Shown here in pieces: positions 45,817-55,800 of a DNA stretch of 64,000 nucleotides; the first letter of the stretch is position 1, and each line of letters begins with the position of its first letter. The stretch comes from Rhizobium herbae (lineage in GTDB: Bacteria; Pseudomonadota; Alphaproteobacteria; Rhizobiales; Rhizobiaceae). Location: the NCBI RefSeq assembly GCF_019511375.1, contig NZ_JAEUAO010000001.1, forward strand, positions 744,001-808,000. Reading direction: 5' to 3'. The notes beneath the pieces were generated by a model. It made no database searches, had not been told where the DNA came from, and saw only the letters and a program-made list of their open reading frames with translations. A program made the translations under genes and the position numbers.

Positions 45817-46335
45817 ATGGGCCAAGACCATATCCGCTACGACATTCTCGCGCAGGACGCGCTTCGCAGCGTCATTCGCAAGGTCTTGACCGAAGTCGCA
45901 GCCACAGGTCATCTTCCCGGCGATCACCACTTCTTCATCACCTTCCTCACCGGCGCGCCGGGCGTGCGCATCTCCCAGCATCTCAAGGCCAAATATGCCG
46001 AGCAGATGACGATCGTCGTCCAGCATCAGTTCTGGGACCTGAAGGTCAGCGAAACCCAGTTCGAGATCGGCCTGTCCTTCTCCGACACGCCTGAAAAGCT
46101 GGTCATCCCGTTCAACGCCATCCGCGGCTTCTACGATCCCTCCGTCAATTTCGAGCTCGAATTCGATGTTGCCGCCACCGAGGAGGACGAAGGCGCCGAG
46201 ATCACCGCCTATCCGATCGCTCAGAGCGAGACGACGGCCGATGCCGGGACCGATGCTGCGGCAAAGTCCGGCGATGACGGCAAGAAGGAGGGCGGCTCGG
46301 TGATCTCGCTCGATTCCTTCCGCAAGAAAAACTGA
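45817..46335 (+). CDS. sspB: SspB, adaptor for ssrA-tagged proteins
   Basis: Alphaproteobacterial SspB of 172 residues, which binds the ssrA tag and hands substrates to ClpXP. The N-terminal tag-binding domain (IRYDILAQDALRSVIRKVLT, HFFITFLTGAPGVRISQHLK, TIVVQHQFWDLKVSETQFEI) is followed by an acidic flexible linker. The C-terminal tail VISLDSFRKKN is the ClpX-binding XB segment. ATG 45817 has ACGGGGA upstream. It lies directly downstream of ssrA and starts a short run with the DUF4169 and RHH genes. Confidence 0.93.
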   Translation: MGQDHIRYDILAQDALRSVIRKVLTEVAATGHLPGDHHFFITFLTGAPGVRISQHLKAKYAEQMTIVVQHQFWDLKVSETQFEIGLSFSDTPEKLVIPFNAIRGFYDPSVNFELEFDVAATEEDEGAEITAYPIAQSETTADAGTDAAAKSGDDGKKEGGSVISLDSFRKKN

Positions 46336-46360
46336 AGCCCTTCTTCAGGACAGGTTCCCC

Positions 46361-46567
46361 ATGACCGGCGACGTCGTCAATCTCCGTCAGTTCCGCAAGC
46401 AGAAGGCGCGGACGGAAAAGGACAAGCGCGCCGAGCAGAACCGCATTTCGTTCGGCCGGACCAAGGCTGAGAAGCGGCTCACCCAGGCGCTGAACGACAA
46501 GGCCGGCAAGGCCCACGAACAGGGCCGGCGCGAAACGACGCCGGACGAGACCGACGGCCAGTCTTAG
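46361..46567 (+). CDS. DUF4169 family protein
   Basis: Small basic protein of 68 residues, 25 bases after sspB and in the same direction. The body is highly charged and probably helical (KARTEKDKRAEQNRISFGRT, KAEKRLTQALND). It matches DUF4169, a family of unknown function. Residues 5-13 (VVNLRQFRK) closely resemble the C-terminal ClpX-binding tail of the SspB encoded just upstream (VISLDSFRK), which hints that it too may dock on ClpX. That link is my inference. Confidence 0.85.
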   Translation: MTGDVVNLRQFRKQKARTEKDKRAEQNRISFGRTKAEKRLTQALNDKAGKAHEQGRRETTPDETDGQS

Positions 46568-46663
46568 CAGCCCAGTCCGCTGTTTCAGCGCAGGATCAAC
46601 GCGTTAACGAGCCCGCCGGAATCAAAATCCAAACGACCTGAATCATTTTCTGAGGCACGATCG

Positions 46664-46915
46664 TTGATCCGCAAGCATTCCGCGACACTGCATGGCCACC
46701 GCACCAGCTTCTCGCTGGAAGAACCTTTCTGGCTGGAATTGAAGGCGATCGCTGACATGAGGCAGATCGCGCTTGCGCAGCTGATCGCCGAGATCGACGA
46801 CGCACGCCTCGCCGAAAGCAACCTCTCCTCGGCACTCCGGGTCTACGTGCTCAACTGGGTCAAAACCGGCGCCGCGTCAAACATGACGCCTATCGTACAC
46901 GACAGCGGCCCTTGA
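46664..46915 (+). CDS. ribbon-helix-helix domain protein
   Basis: Protein of 83 residues starting at TTG 46664 (GAGG nine bases upstream). TSFSLEEPFWLELKAIADMR and LAQLIAEIDDARLAESNLSS fit the RHH_4-type ribbon-helix-helix, and ALRVYVLNWVKT is the usual continuation. Dimeric RHH proteins bind DNA through the N-terminal strand. It follows DUF4169 by 96 bases and may be cotranscribed with sspB. Target unknown. Confidence 0.85.
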   Translation: MIRKHSATLHGHRTSFSLEEPFWLELKAIADMRQIALAQLIAEIDDARLAESNLSSALRVYVLNWVKTGAASNMTPIVHDSGP

Positions 46916-46989
46916 CACCGTGGCTAAGGCCCCTCTTGCCCCCTGAGAACTGTGTCCTGTACTATGGTGTCCACCGCACGAAAGCATCG

Positions 46990-47110
46990 GGGATGCCCCC
47001 CTCTGTCACTTCGTGACATCTCCCCCTCAAGGGGGGATCGGGAGCGAGAGGTCCGCCCCATCCCAATCTCCCCCTTGAGGGGGAGATGCCCGGCAGGGGC
47101 AGAGGGGGTA
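46990..47110. repeat. composite palindromic intergenic repeat
   Basis: About 120 bases with nested symmetry: GTCAC-TTC-GTGAC (47005-47017); a C-run/G-run hairpin near 47021-47037; a perfect 9-base stem ATCTCCCCC / GGGGGAGAT (47066-47087); and an outer pairing CCCCCTCTG (46997-47005) with CAGAGGGGG (47100-47108). Elements of this appearance are widespread between genes in rhizobia. It lies between the convergent RHH and AsmA genes. Confidence 0.75.
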
Positions 47111-47240
47111 AGGCGGCTACCATCGTACCGTGTATGACGCACAAAGGATCATGCCGTAAGATTGGCTATCGACAACCGACCACCGCGTCACCGGCCCGTG
47201 CATCAGCAAGGCTGCCGCATCGGCCGCTTCTGCGACGGCC

Positions 47241-50200
47241 CTACTGCGGCGTCACGCCCGGCAGCGTATTGAAGTTAAGCCCCTGCTGCGGGGTCTGGAC
47301 AGTCGGCTGCTGTCCAGTCGTTACCCCCTGCTGCGGCAGTTCGCCGCCGGTCGGATCGAACGGCAGAAGGTTCTTTTCTTCCTCGGCCTTGCGCGCAGCC
47401 TCTGCCGCCCTGGCCGCAGCCGCGTCCTCGGCCGCCTTCTTCTCGGCAAGCGCCCTTGCCTCGGCTTCCGCCTTCTGCCGCGCTGCCGTTTCGGCGGCAA
47501 GTTGGCGCCGCCGCTCCTCTTCGATGGCCCTGAGCCGCGCCGCCTCGCGCGCCGCGGCATTGGCCTTGTAGAGCGCTACTTCCCGCCGCAGCCGCTGTTT
47601 TTCCAGCACGTTGGCCTGCAGCGTCTCGACACGGCGGCGTTCGCGCTCGAAGGCTCTGAGCGACAGGTAATTCGACAGGTCGGTGGCATCGAGCGATAGG
47701 CCGGGCGACTTGAGCAGGCCGGCATAGGAAAGCCTCACCTGCGGCTCGGCGCCTGTCAGCGCCTCCTCGCCCGGATGGAAATTCACGGTCACGCCCGCCT
47801 TCATCCGCTCGTCCGGAAAGCTGATCTCCGCATCGGCGGAAAGACCGGCGGCAGCGTCGCCCGCCGTCACGTTCTGTGCACGCAGCGTGCCACCGGCGAT
47901 GTTGAAGGGCACCGTCACCGTGCCGAGCGCCGCCTGTCCGGTCAGCACATTTTTCTCGGCAATCGCCTTGACGACATCCGCCGTGATCTCCCGCTCCAGC
48001 CGGTCGGCCGCTGCGATAATATCGGGCAGCGCCGCCGTATTGAGCCCGTGAACGACGGTATCGCGAAGCGTCGCCGTTCCGGATCCGCTGGCTGACTCGG
48101 CCATGGCTCGCGCGGTCTTGCCGGATGCCTCCATCGCAATCGTCAGGTCGACCTTGGCCTCGGCCACCGCCGTCCCACCCGCTGTCCATGCGGCCGTGGC
48201 AAGGTCCGCATCCTTGAGGTCGAGCCGCGTCTGGAAGAAGCCGGAGGCGTCCCCATTGCCGAGCAGCAGGCGGCCCTCGACCTTGCCGCCGAGCCAGTTG
48301 CCGGCGAGCGTGCCGAACTCGATCTGATCGCCCTTCCAGACAAGCTTGCCGGTGAGGTCGGAGACCGCGCCATAGACGCCCGGCCAGAACCGCTTGGCAG
48401 AAAAATCGAGCGCGACGTCGAGCCCGCTCCATGGCGGCTGCACGACAGGCGCCGTCGACAGGTCGCCGCTCGTCGTATCCTGGACCGGTCCGATGATGCC
48501 TTCGCCGATCCAGGCAAGATCAAGCGTGTCGAGCGCGATCTTGCCGGTCGCCTTGCCCGGTGTCCTGCGGTCGATGGCGATCGTCCCGGAAAAGGCATTG
48601 CTGTCGGCGTTGCCTTCGATTGCCGAGAGCGTCACCGCCTCCGGCGTCGTCGCTACGTCGGCTTTCATGGCGAGCGGCAGCCCCGTCCCCGTCTGCGGCA
48701 GGCCGATGCCCTGCAACAGCAGGAAAGGCTCGAAGTCCCGGCTTTCGAGCGCGATCTTCGACTGGCCGGAGAGGAAATTCTCCCGTGACAGGTCGATATC
48801 GCCATTGGCGGTCAGCGACGTCCGCTCGGTGGTAAAGGTGAGCGAACCGTTGGCCTTCTCCCCGTCGGTGCCCTGCAGCTTGACCGAGAAGATCGCATTC
48901 GCATCGACGTCGAAGGGCAGCGGGTCGAAGCCGATCTGGCCGAGCAGCACCGGCGTCGAAGGGTTCTCCATCGTCGCCTCGAGCAGGATGCCTTGGCCGG
49001 CGAGCGCCTGCGCCACATTGGGCGCCTGATAATTGGCGGCGATCTTCGTGCCGTTCGCCGTGCCGATGATGCCGAACGTCACCGGCGCCTTGCCGTCCTG
49101 GCCGCCGGAGGTCACCGTCACGTCGAGCGCCGCGTCAGTATAGTAGGGCCCGCTTTTCACCAGCTGCTCAAGCGCCGGGTGGGCTGCGGCATGACGTTCG
49201 ATCATCTTCAGGAACGGCGTCAGATCCGGCGAGGCGAGCTTCATCTTGGCCGAGACCACGGGCGTGCTGAAATCCCCGCTCATCCGCCCCGAAAGCGCCA
49301 GCTGCGTTCCGGCGATATCGCCGATCGAGACACGTTCGGCCTGCAACTGGCCGTTTTTCAGGGTCGCCACCAGTTGCACGTCGCTGGCGTCTTCGTCGAA
49401 AGCGGAAAAATGCTCGGCCGAGAGATCGGCGGCTATGGTATGCGAAAGCACCGTTTCGGTCGAGGCGTCGCCAGCCACGAGCCCTGCCAGCGCCTGCAGC
49501 GCCTCCAGGTTGATGCGGTTACCCTTGAGCTGCAGCGACAGGCTCGGCGGCACGCCGTCGAGTGCCTGCCGCTCGATCCGGCCGTGAAGGACGGCGGGCC
49601 CGGCCGCAACCTCGAGGCGCTCGAACTGCTGCAGCGTGTCGGTCAGGTTGACGGTCGCCGAAAAACCGGCGGTCTTCAGCTTGCGGATCGCCGGATCGAC
49701 CGAGCCGGCAACCCAGGCCGCCAGGCCCGACGGCTGGTTTGACGCGACGAGCATTTGGCCGCGGAAGGCGCGCTGGCCGCTCAACTGCAGCCTGCCTTCG
49801 GCCTCGAACTGCGTGCGGCCAGGCAGTTGCGCCACCGCCTTGTCGACCATCCAGCCTGCCCCGGCCGGCCTCAGGTCAAGGCGGACGTCGCGCACCGTCG
49901 TGTCGCCGATGACGATCGCCGGGAGTTTCAGGCTCGCCCGGCCGGGCACCTGTGGGATCGGGATATCGGCCGCGATCGCCATCATCGCCGCCAGGCGCTG
50001 GCGAACGGAAATTGCCGGGTCGCGGCCAGTCTTGCCTGCTTCGCCGCCATTGCCGATGCGGCTGACATCGATCTGCTGGCCATCGGCCAGAAGCAGGAAT
50101 TCCTGTTCCTTGCCGGTATCGAGCGTCGCCTCGCCGGTCACCAGATAGGGATCGTCCTTCGGGCCGATTTCGAGCCGGTATTCGGGCACGCGAATGCGCT

Positions 50201-51014
50201 CGTTGGTAAGTTCGAAGGCGCCGGTCACGCGAAGGGCGCCGGATTGCTCGGACACGTCCTGCGCCTCGGCGGGCTTGTTTTCGGTCAGCGTGAACTTGCC
50301 CTGGTAGAGCGGCTTGAAGTCGACGATCTTCAGGTCGCCGTCGAGTTCGACGCCAAACGGGCGCTTGTCCGGCGTCAGTCGCGCCCGCAGGCCGAGCGTT
50401 CCGGCCTCATTATCGGCTGCGCTGCTGGAGAAGGAGAAGCTGCCAGCCTCGCCGTCGAGTGCCGCGCGGCCTTCCATCTTCCACGGACCTGCAAGCGAGC
50501 GGGCGGAGAGATCGGCCTCGAGCCCGGTGATGCGCCGGGTCCGGCCCGTCTGCTCGTCGACGAAGTCGATCTGGCCGCCGGCAATGGCAACGTTTTCGAG
50601 GATCACGACCTTTGCCGGAATGGAGGCCTTGCGTCCGCGCGCCCAGTCGAGCGTGCCATCCGGCAGCAGCCGCACCTTGGCCTTCGGCTGTTCCAGCCGC
50701 ATGTCGAAGATCAGCGCTTCGCCGGAAAGAAAAGGCGCAAGCTCCGCATCCATCGAAAATCGGGCGATCTGGATCAGCGGCTCGCCGCTCTCGGACTGGC
50801 CGACGCGGACATCGTTGAGAGTGACCGAGGGGAACGGGATCAGCCGGGCATCGACGCTGCCGTGCACCACCACGGGCTTGCCCATGATCCGGCTCGCCTC
50901 GCGCTCGAAATCCTTGCGAAAATCGGTCCAGTCCACGAATAGCGGTGCAATCAGCGCGGCAAACAAAGCCACCACCAGAAGACCACCGACGAAAACCAGA
51001 ATTCGCGAAAGCAC
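47241..51014 (-). CDS. giant AsmA-family protein
   Basis: AsmA/TamB-like protein of 1257 residues. The N-terminal helix (ILVFVGGLLVVALFAALIAP) anchors it in the inner membrane. VDWTDFRKDFEREASRIMGK and VVVHGSVDARLIPFPSVTLN are the AsmA N-terminal signature. The long periplasmic middle is beta-rich, as in bridge proteins that move phospholipid to the outer membrane. The last 120 residues form an Arg/Glu/Ala-rich coiled coil (about 1140-1220) and a Gln/Pro-rich tail ending NTLPGVTPQ. The start is GTG 51014. Stand-alone gene, convergent with the sspB group. Confidence 0.9.
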   Translation of the reverse strand: MLSRILVFVGGLLVVALFAALIAPLFVDWTDFRKDFEREASRIMGKPVVVHGSVDARLIPFPSVTLNDVRVGQSESGEPLIQIARFSMDAELAPFLSGEALIFDMRLEQPKAKVRLLPDGTLDWARGRKASIPAKVVILENVAIAGGQIDFVDEQTGRTRRITGLEADLSARSLAGPWKMEGRAALDGEAGSFSFSSSAADNEAGTLGLRARLTPDKRPFGVELDGDLKIVDFKPLYQGKFTLTENKPAEAQDVSEQSGALRVTGAFELTNERIRVPEYRLEIGPKDDPYLVTGEATLDTGKEQEFLLLADGQQIDVSRIGNGGEAGKTGRDPAISVRQRLAAMMAIAADIPIPQVPGRASLKLPAIVIGDTTVRDVRLDLRPAGAGWMVDKAVAQLPGRTQFEAEGRLQLSGQRAFRGQMLVASNQPSGLAAWVAGSVDPAIRKLKTAGFSATVNLTDTLQQFERLEVAAGPAVLHGRIERQALDGVPPSLSLQLKGNRINLEALQALAGLVAGDASTETVLSHTIAADLSAEHFSAFDEDASDVQLVATLKNGQLQAERVSIGDIAGTQLALSGRMSGDFSTPVVSAKMKLASPDLTPFLKMIERHAAAHPALEQLVKSGPYYTDAALDVTVTSGGQDGKAPVTFGIIGTANGTKIAANYQAPNVAQALAGQGILLEATMENPSTPVLLGQIGFDPLPFDVDANAIFSVKLQGTDGEKANGSLTFTTERTSLTANGDIDLSRENFLSGQSKIALESRDFEPFLLLQGIGLPQTGTGLPLAMKADVATTPEAVTLSAIEGNADSNAFSGTIAIDRRTPGKATGKIALDTLDLAWIGEGIIGPVQDTTSGDLSTAPVVQPPWSGLDVALDFSAKRFWPGVYGAVSDLTGKLVWKGDQIEFGTLAGNWLGGKVEGRLLLGNGDASGFFQTRLDLKDADLATAAWTAGGTAVAEAKVDLTIAMEASGKTARAMAESASGSGTATLRDTVVHGLNTAALPDIIAAADRLEREITADVVKAIAEKNVLTGQAALGTVTVPFNIAGGTLRAQNVTAGDAAAGLSADAEISFPDERMKAGVTVNFHPGEEALTGAEPQVRLSYAGLLKSPGLSLDATDLSNYLSLRAFERERRRVETLQANVLEKQRLRREVALYKANAAAREAARLRAIEEERRRQLAAETAARQKAEAEARALAEKKAAEDAAAARAAEAARKAEEEKNLLPFDPTGGELPQQGVTTGQQPTVQTPQQGLNFNTLPGVTPQ

Positions 51015-51107
51015 CAGTTGAAAGTCCTAACCCGTTTGCTGCGGAAGATGGCGCCCCGGCCGGCGCTTCCTGTAATCGATCATGGTATTAACATCGCTTC
51101 GGGCTTT

Positions 51108-52517
51108 TCACATGGCAAAAATCTTGCCGGGGTTGAAGATGTTGCCCGGATCGAGCGCCCGCTTCACCTGCCGCATCAGATCGAGTGCGTCGCCAAGCTC
51201 CGCCTCGAGGAACGGCATCTTGCCCTGCCCGATGCCGTGCTCGCCGGTGCAGGTGCCATCCATCGCCAGCGCCCGCTCGTTGAGGCGGGCGACGAAAGCC
51301 TCCGCCTTGGCGATGTCGGCGCCGTCCTTGTGGTCAAACAGCAGGCCGACGTGAAAGTTCCCGTCACCCGCATGGCCGACGATCGGAGCGATCAGGCCGT
51401 TGGCGAGAATGTCCTCCTGCGTCGCCTCGACGCAATCGGCAAGCCGCGAGATCGGCACGCAGACGTCGGTGGAGAGAATGGCCAGCCCGGGCGCCAGGCT
51501 CTTCTGGGCCCAATAGGCATTGTGCCGCGCCTTCCACAGCGCGTTGCGCTCCTCGGCGTTGGCCGTCCAGCGGAACTCGGAACTGCCGAATTCGCCGGCG
51601 ATCTCGGCGAATTGCCTGGATTGCAGCGCCACGCTCTCCGCGCTGCCGTGAAACTCGACGAACAGCGTCGGCATTTCCGGGAAGGACAATCCGGAATAGG
51701 CGTTGCTCGCCCGCATCTGCACGGCGTCCAGAAGCTCGATCCGCGCCACGGGAATGCCCGACTGGATGGTCAGGATCACCGTGTTGCAGGCGTCGCCGAC
51801 AGAAGGAAACGAGCAGACGCCGCCGGCGATCATCTCCGGGATACCCTGCAGCCTGAGCGTGATCGAGGTCAGGATACCGAGCGTCCCCTCGGCGCCTACG
51901 AAAAGACGGGTAAGATCGTAGCCCGCAGACGACTTCCTCGCCCGATGCGCCGTGCGGATTTCCTTGGCCCCTGCCGTCACCGCCGTCACGGCCAGCACAT
52001 TATCCTTCATCGTGCCGTAGCGCACCGCATTGGTACCGGAGGCGCGCGTCGACGCCATGCCGCCGATCGAGGCATTGGCGCCCGGATCGATCGGGAAGAA
52101 CAGGCCTGTGTCGCGCAAATGGATGTTCAGCGCCTCGCGCGTGATGCCCGGCTGAACGGTACAGTCGAAATCGCTGGCATTGACTTCGAGCACCTTGTCC
52201 ATCCGGCTGACATCGACGCTGATGCCGCCATGCGGCGCATTGATGTGGCCTTCGAGCGACGACCCCGTGCCGAAGGCGATCAGCGGAACGCCATGTTCGC
52301 TGGCGATTGAAACGATCGCCTCGACCTCGACGGCGCTCTCCGGAAAGACGACGCCGTCGGGCAATTGCGCGGGAATATAGGTCGTCGCGTGGGCATGCTG
52401 CGCCCGGATGGCCTCGCCCGTCTGGAAACGCGCTCCGAACCGTTCGCTCATCAGCCGCACGGCCGTTGCTATGCCGGTTTCGTTGCGGCTGCCCGCCTTG
52501 ATCGCCTTCAACGCCAT
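51108..52517 (-). CDS. FAD-linked 2-hydroxyacid dehydrogenase (GlcD/Dld-like)
   Basis: FAD-binding oxidase of 469 residues in the glycolate oxidase / D-lactate dehydrogenase (cytochrome) group. The FAD domain shows PLIAFGTGSSLEGHINAPHG and DPGANASIGGMASTRASGTN, with SSAGYDLTRLFVGAEGTLGI. The C-terminal cap has VGHAGDGNFHVGLL and EHGIGQGK, typical of D-lactate and D-2-hydroxyacid dehydrogenases. ATG 52517 follows GGGAGCGAG. A single gene between the AsmA and RND genes on the same strand. The exact hydroxyacid is uncertain; D-lactate is the best guess. Confidence 0.9.
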   Translation of the reverse strand: MALKAIKAGSRNETGIATAVRLMSERFGARFQTGEAIRAQHAHATTYIPAQLPDGVVFPESAVEVEAIVSIASEHGVPLIAFGTGSSLEGHINAPHGGISVDVSRMDKVLEVNASDFDCTVQPGITREALNIHLRDTGLFFPIDPGANASIGGMASTRASGTNAVRYGTMKDNVLAVTAVTAGAKEIRTAHRARKSSAGYDLTRLFVGAEGTLGILTSITLRLQGIPEMIAGGVCSFPSVGDACNTVILTIQSGIPVARIELLDAVQMRASNAYSGLSFPEMPTLFVEFHGSAESVALQSRQFAEIAGEFGSSEFRWTANAEERNALWKARHNAYWAQKSLAPGLAILSTDVCVPISRLADCVEATQEDILANGLIAPIVGHAGDGNFHVGLLFDHKDGADIAKAEAFVARLNERALAMDGTCTGEHGIGQGKMPFLEAELGDALDLMRQVKRALDPGNIFNPGKIFAM

Positions 52518-52848
52518 GTCTCGCTCCCGAACGCCGCTGCACATCGCGGAAATTCTTGGATTTCAATGCGCTACTGTGCAAATCGGAATCATTTTGTCCA
52601 GAACCTCGTCCTGAACTTCACGGGTTTAGCATGGAATTGCGCCGAAGTGAGACAGTCGGGACACAGGGCAGAACGAGCCCTGTGTGATGTTGACAGAGTC
52701 ACGCGCGCTGATCTGTTGCATCACGACTGCCGGCTGTCGTCAGCCGTCGCGGCAGGCCCTCTTCTCGCCGTCGGGGAGAAGGTGGCGCGAAGCGCCGGAT
52801 GAGGGGCGGTTGACGCCGAGACCACCGGCCCGAACAATTTGGACGCCC
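52518..52848. other. intergenic between RND pump and FAD oxidase
   Basis: No gene is seen. The stretch contains one palindromic repeat (52756-52807), which may terminate the RND operon, and must hold the promoter of the FAD oxidase. Confidence 0.55.
52756..52807. repeat. short palindromic repeat
   Basis: About 52 bases with nested symmetry: outer GCCCTC / GAGGGGC, inner TTCTC / GAGAA and GGCGC-GAA-GCGCC. The string GGTGGCGCGAAGCGCCGGAT is typical of a dispersed rhizobial intergenic repeat. It lies just beyond the RND permease stop. Confidence 0.7.
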
Positions 52849-55800
52849 CTATTCCGCGGCTTCGGCCAGTTGCAGCGCTTCGGCCTGCTCCAGCTCGCGG
52901 TGCAGCCGCCGTTCCTCATCGACATGCGGTTTGGTGAACCGGGCAATGACCAGATAGGCGACCGGCGTCAGATACAGCGTCACCACCGTGGCAAGCCCGA
53001 GGCCGCCGACCAGCACGCCGCCGAGGGCGATACGAGCCTCGGCGCCGGCTCCGCTTGCCAGCACCAGCGGCACGGCACCGACGATGGTGGCGATCATCGT
53101 CATCATCACCGGCCTCAGCCGGATATTCGCCGCGTTCTCGATCGCCGAGCGCAGGTCTTCGCCGCGGTCGCGCAGCTGATTGGCGAATTCGACGATGAGG
53201 ATGCCGTTCTTCGCCATGATGCCGACCAGGAGCACCAGGCCGATCTGGCTATAGATGTTCAACGTATTGCCGGTGAGCAGCATGGCAAAGACGGCGCAGG
53301 CAAGGCCGAGCGGCACTGTCGACATGATGATCAGGCCGCTGACCAGACTTTCGAATTGTGCGGCCAGCACCAGGAAGATGATCACCAGCGCAAAGCCGAA
53401 GGTGATGAACATGCCGTTGGCGTTCTCATCGAGCGTCGCGGCTTCCGCAAGCGGCACGACGCGCGACCCGGGCGGCAGGAGCGGCTCGGCCATCTGCTCG
53501 ACCATCGACAGCGCGTCGCCGAGCGCGACATCGGGCCCGAGACCCGCAGAGAGCGAGACGGAGCGCAGCTGCGACTCACGCGACAGCTGCGGCGCAACCG
53601 CCCTTTCCTCGACGGTCGCAATCGACGACATGGGCACGATCTTGCCGTCGCCCGTCTTCAGGAAGATGTTCTGCAGGTCGGTCGGGTCGTTGACCGGATT
53701 GGTCGTCGACAAGAGCTTGACCGGATACGCCTCGCCGTCGACATAGACGTCGAGCACGCTGTTGCCGTCGAGCATCGCCTGCAGCGCCGACGACAGGCCC
53801 TTGATATCGATGCCGAGATCGGAGGCGCGTTCGCGGTCGATCGTCACCGAAAGCTGCGCCTGGTTCTCCTCGTAGTTCAGTCGGACGTTTTCGAAACGGC
53901 CGCTGTCTTCCATCTGCCGCACCAGTTTCGCCGCCGCCTCGCCGAGCTTGCGGTAGTCGTTGCCGACCAGTGCCACCTGCAGGCCGTTGCCGGCGCCGCG
54001 GATGCCGAGGCTGTTCGGCTGGATCGGGAAGACGCGGATCGACGGGATATTCGCCGTTATCCTGGTGATGTCGGCGGAAATCTGTTGCTGGGTGCGGTCC
54101 CGGTCGCTCCAGGGCGCCAGCGTCAGCACCATGAAGCCACCGTTAACCGAGCCGCCCTGGCCGGAAACGGAGAAGACATTGGCGATCTCGCCGCTGTCGA
54201 CCAGCGGCTTCAGCCCGTCCTCGACGCGGCGCATCTGCGCCTGCGTGTATTCCAGCGAAACGCCCTGCGGCGCCTGCATCCGCAGCATGATGCGGGCGCG
54301 GTCCTCCGTCGGCGTCAGTTCCGACTTCAGAAGCGTGAAGGCGCCAGCGCCCGCCGCCGTCACCATGGCAGCAACCATGAAGACGATCAGCGGCGAGTTG
54401 AGGCAGGCCCGCAGCGTCCGCCGATAGAAGCGCGCGGCAAAAACGCCGATCTTGGCCATGAACCCGGTATGGCCATGCTCCTCGCCATGCGGTTTGAGCA
54501 TGCGCGACGCCAGCATCGGGCAGAGCGTCAGGGATACGAAGGCCGAGAGCAGGATGGCGAAGGCGAGCACGAAGCCGAACTCGCGGAACAGCCCGCCCGT
54601 CTGCCCCGGCAGGAACGACAGCGGCACGAACACCGCCGCAAGCGTCGCCGTCGTGGCGATGACGGCGAAGAACACTTCGAGCGTCCCGAGCACCGCCGCC
54701 GCCCGCGGCCCCATGCCCTCGCCACGTCGCCGCACGATGTTTTCAAGCACGACGATGGCGTCGTCCACCACGAGCCCCGTCGCCAGCACGATCGCCAGCA
54801 GCGTCAGGATGTTGATCGAGAAGCCGGCAACATAGATCGCCGCGCAGGTGCCGACGAGCGCGATCGGCATCGTCAGCGTCGGGATGAGCGTCGCCCGCCA
54901 GTCGAGCAGGAAGAGATAGATGACGATGGTGACGATGATGACGGAGGCAATGAGCGCGATCTGCACCTCGTGGATGGCGCCCTCGATGAACACCGCGTCG
55001 TCGCTGGTGACCTTGAGCTGCGTGCCCTCCGGCAGGATCTCGTCGATGGTTGCCACCGCCTTCTTCACGCCCCGCGAAATATCGAGCGTGTTCGACTGCG
55101 CCTGCCGGATGATGCCGAGCCCGATGCCCGGGCGGCCGTTTGACCTCAGCGACGACGTGCCGATATCCGGGCCGAGCGTCACCGTCGCGATATCGCCGAG
55201 CCGCACATTGTCGCCGAGGATCAGGTTCTCGAATTCCTCCGGCGTCTGCAGGCCGGCGGTGGCGCGCACCGAAATGTCCTGGTCGGCGCTTGTCAGCGAT
55301 CCGGCCGGCACGTCGAGCGAGGCGGTCGCCAGCGCATCGCGCAGATTGGCGACGGTCAATCCGCGCGACGCCAGCTTCGACTGGTTGACGTCGATGCGGA
55401 AGATCTTCTCCTGGTCGCCGTTGATCTGCACGTCGGCGACACCCTCGACGGCGGCGAGCCGGTCGGTGATCTCGTTTTCGGCAAGCAGCGTCAGGTCTTC
55501 CATCGACAGCGTGTCGGACGTCAGCGCCAGCCGGAGGATCGGCTGGCTGTCGGCGTCGGCCTTGACGATGCGCGGCTCGTCGGCATCCTCCGGCAGCTGG
55601 TTCGCCACCCGCCCGAGCGCATCGCGGATATCGTTGGAAGCCTGGCCGATATCGGTCGTGTCGGAAAATTGCAGCGTGACGCGGCTCTGGGCATATTGCG
55701 ACGTCGAGGAGATGTCCTTGATGCCCTGGACGCGCGACACGGCACCCTCGATCACCGAGGTCAGCTCGCGGTCGACCGTTTCGGGCGAAGCGCCGTCGAA

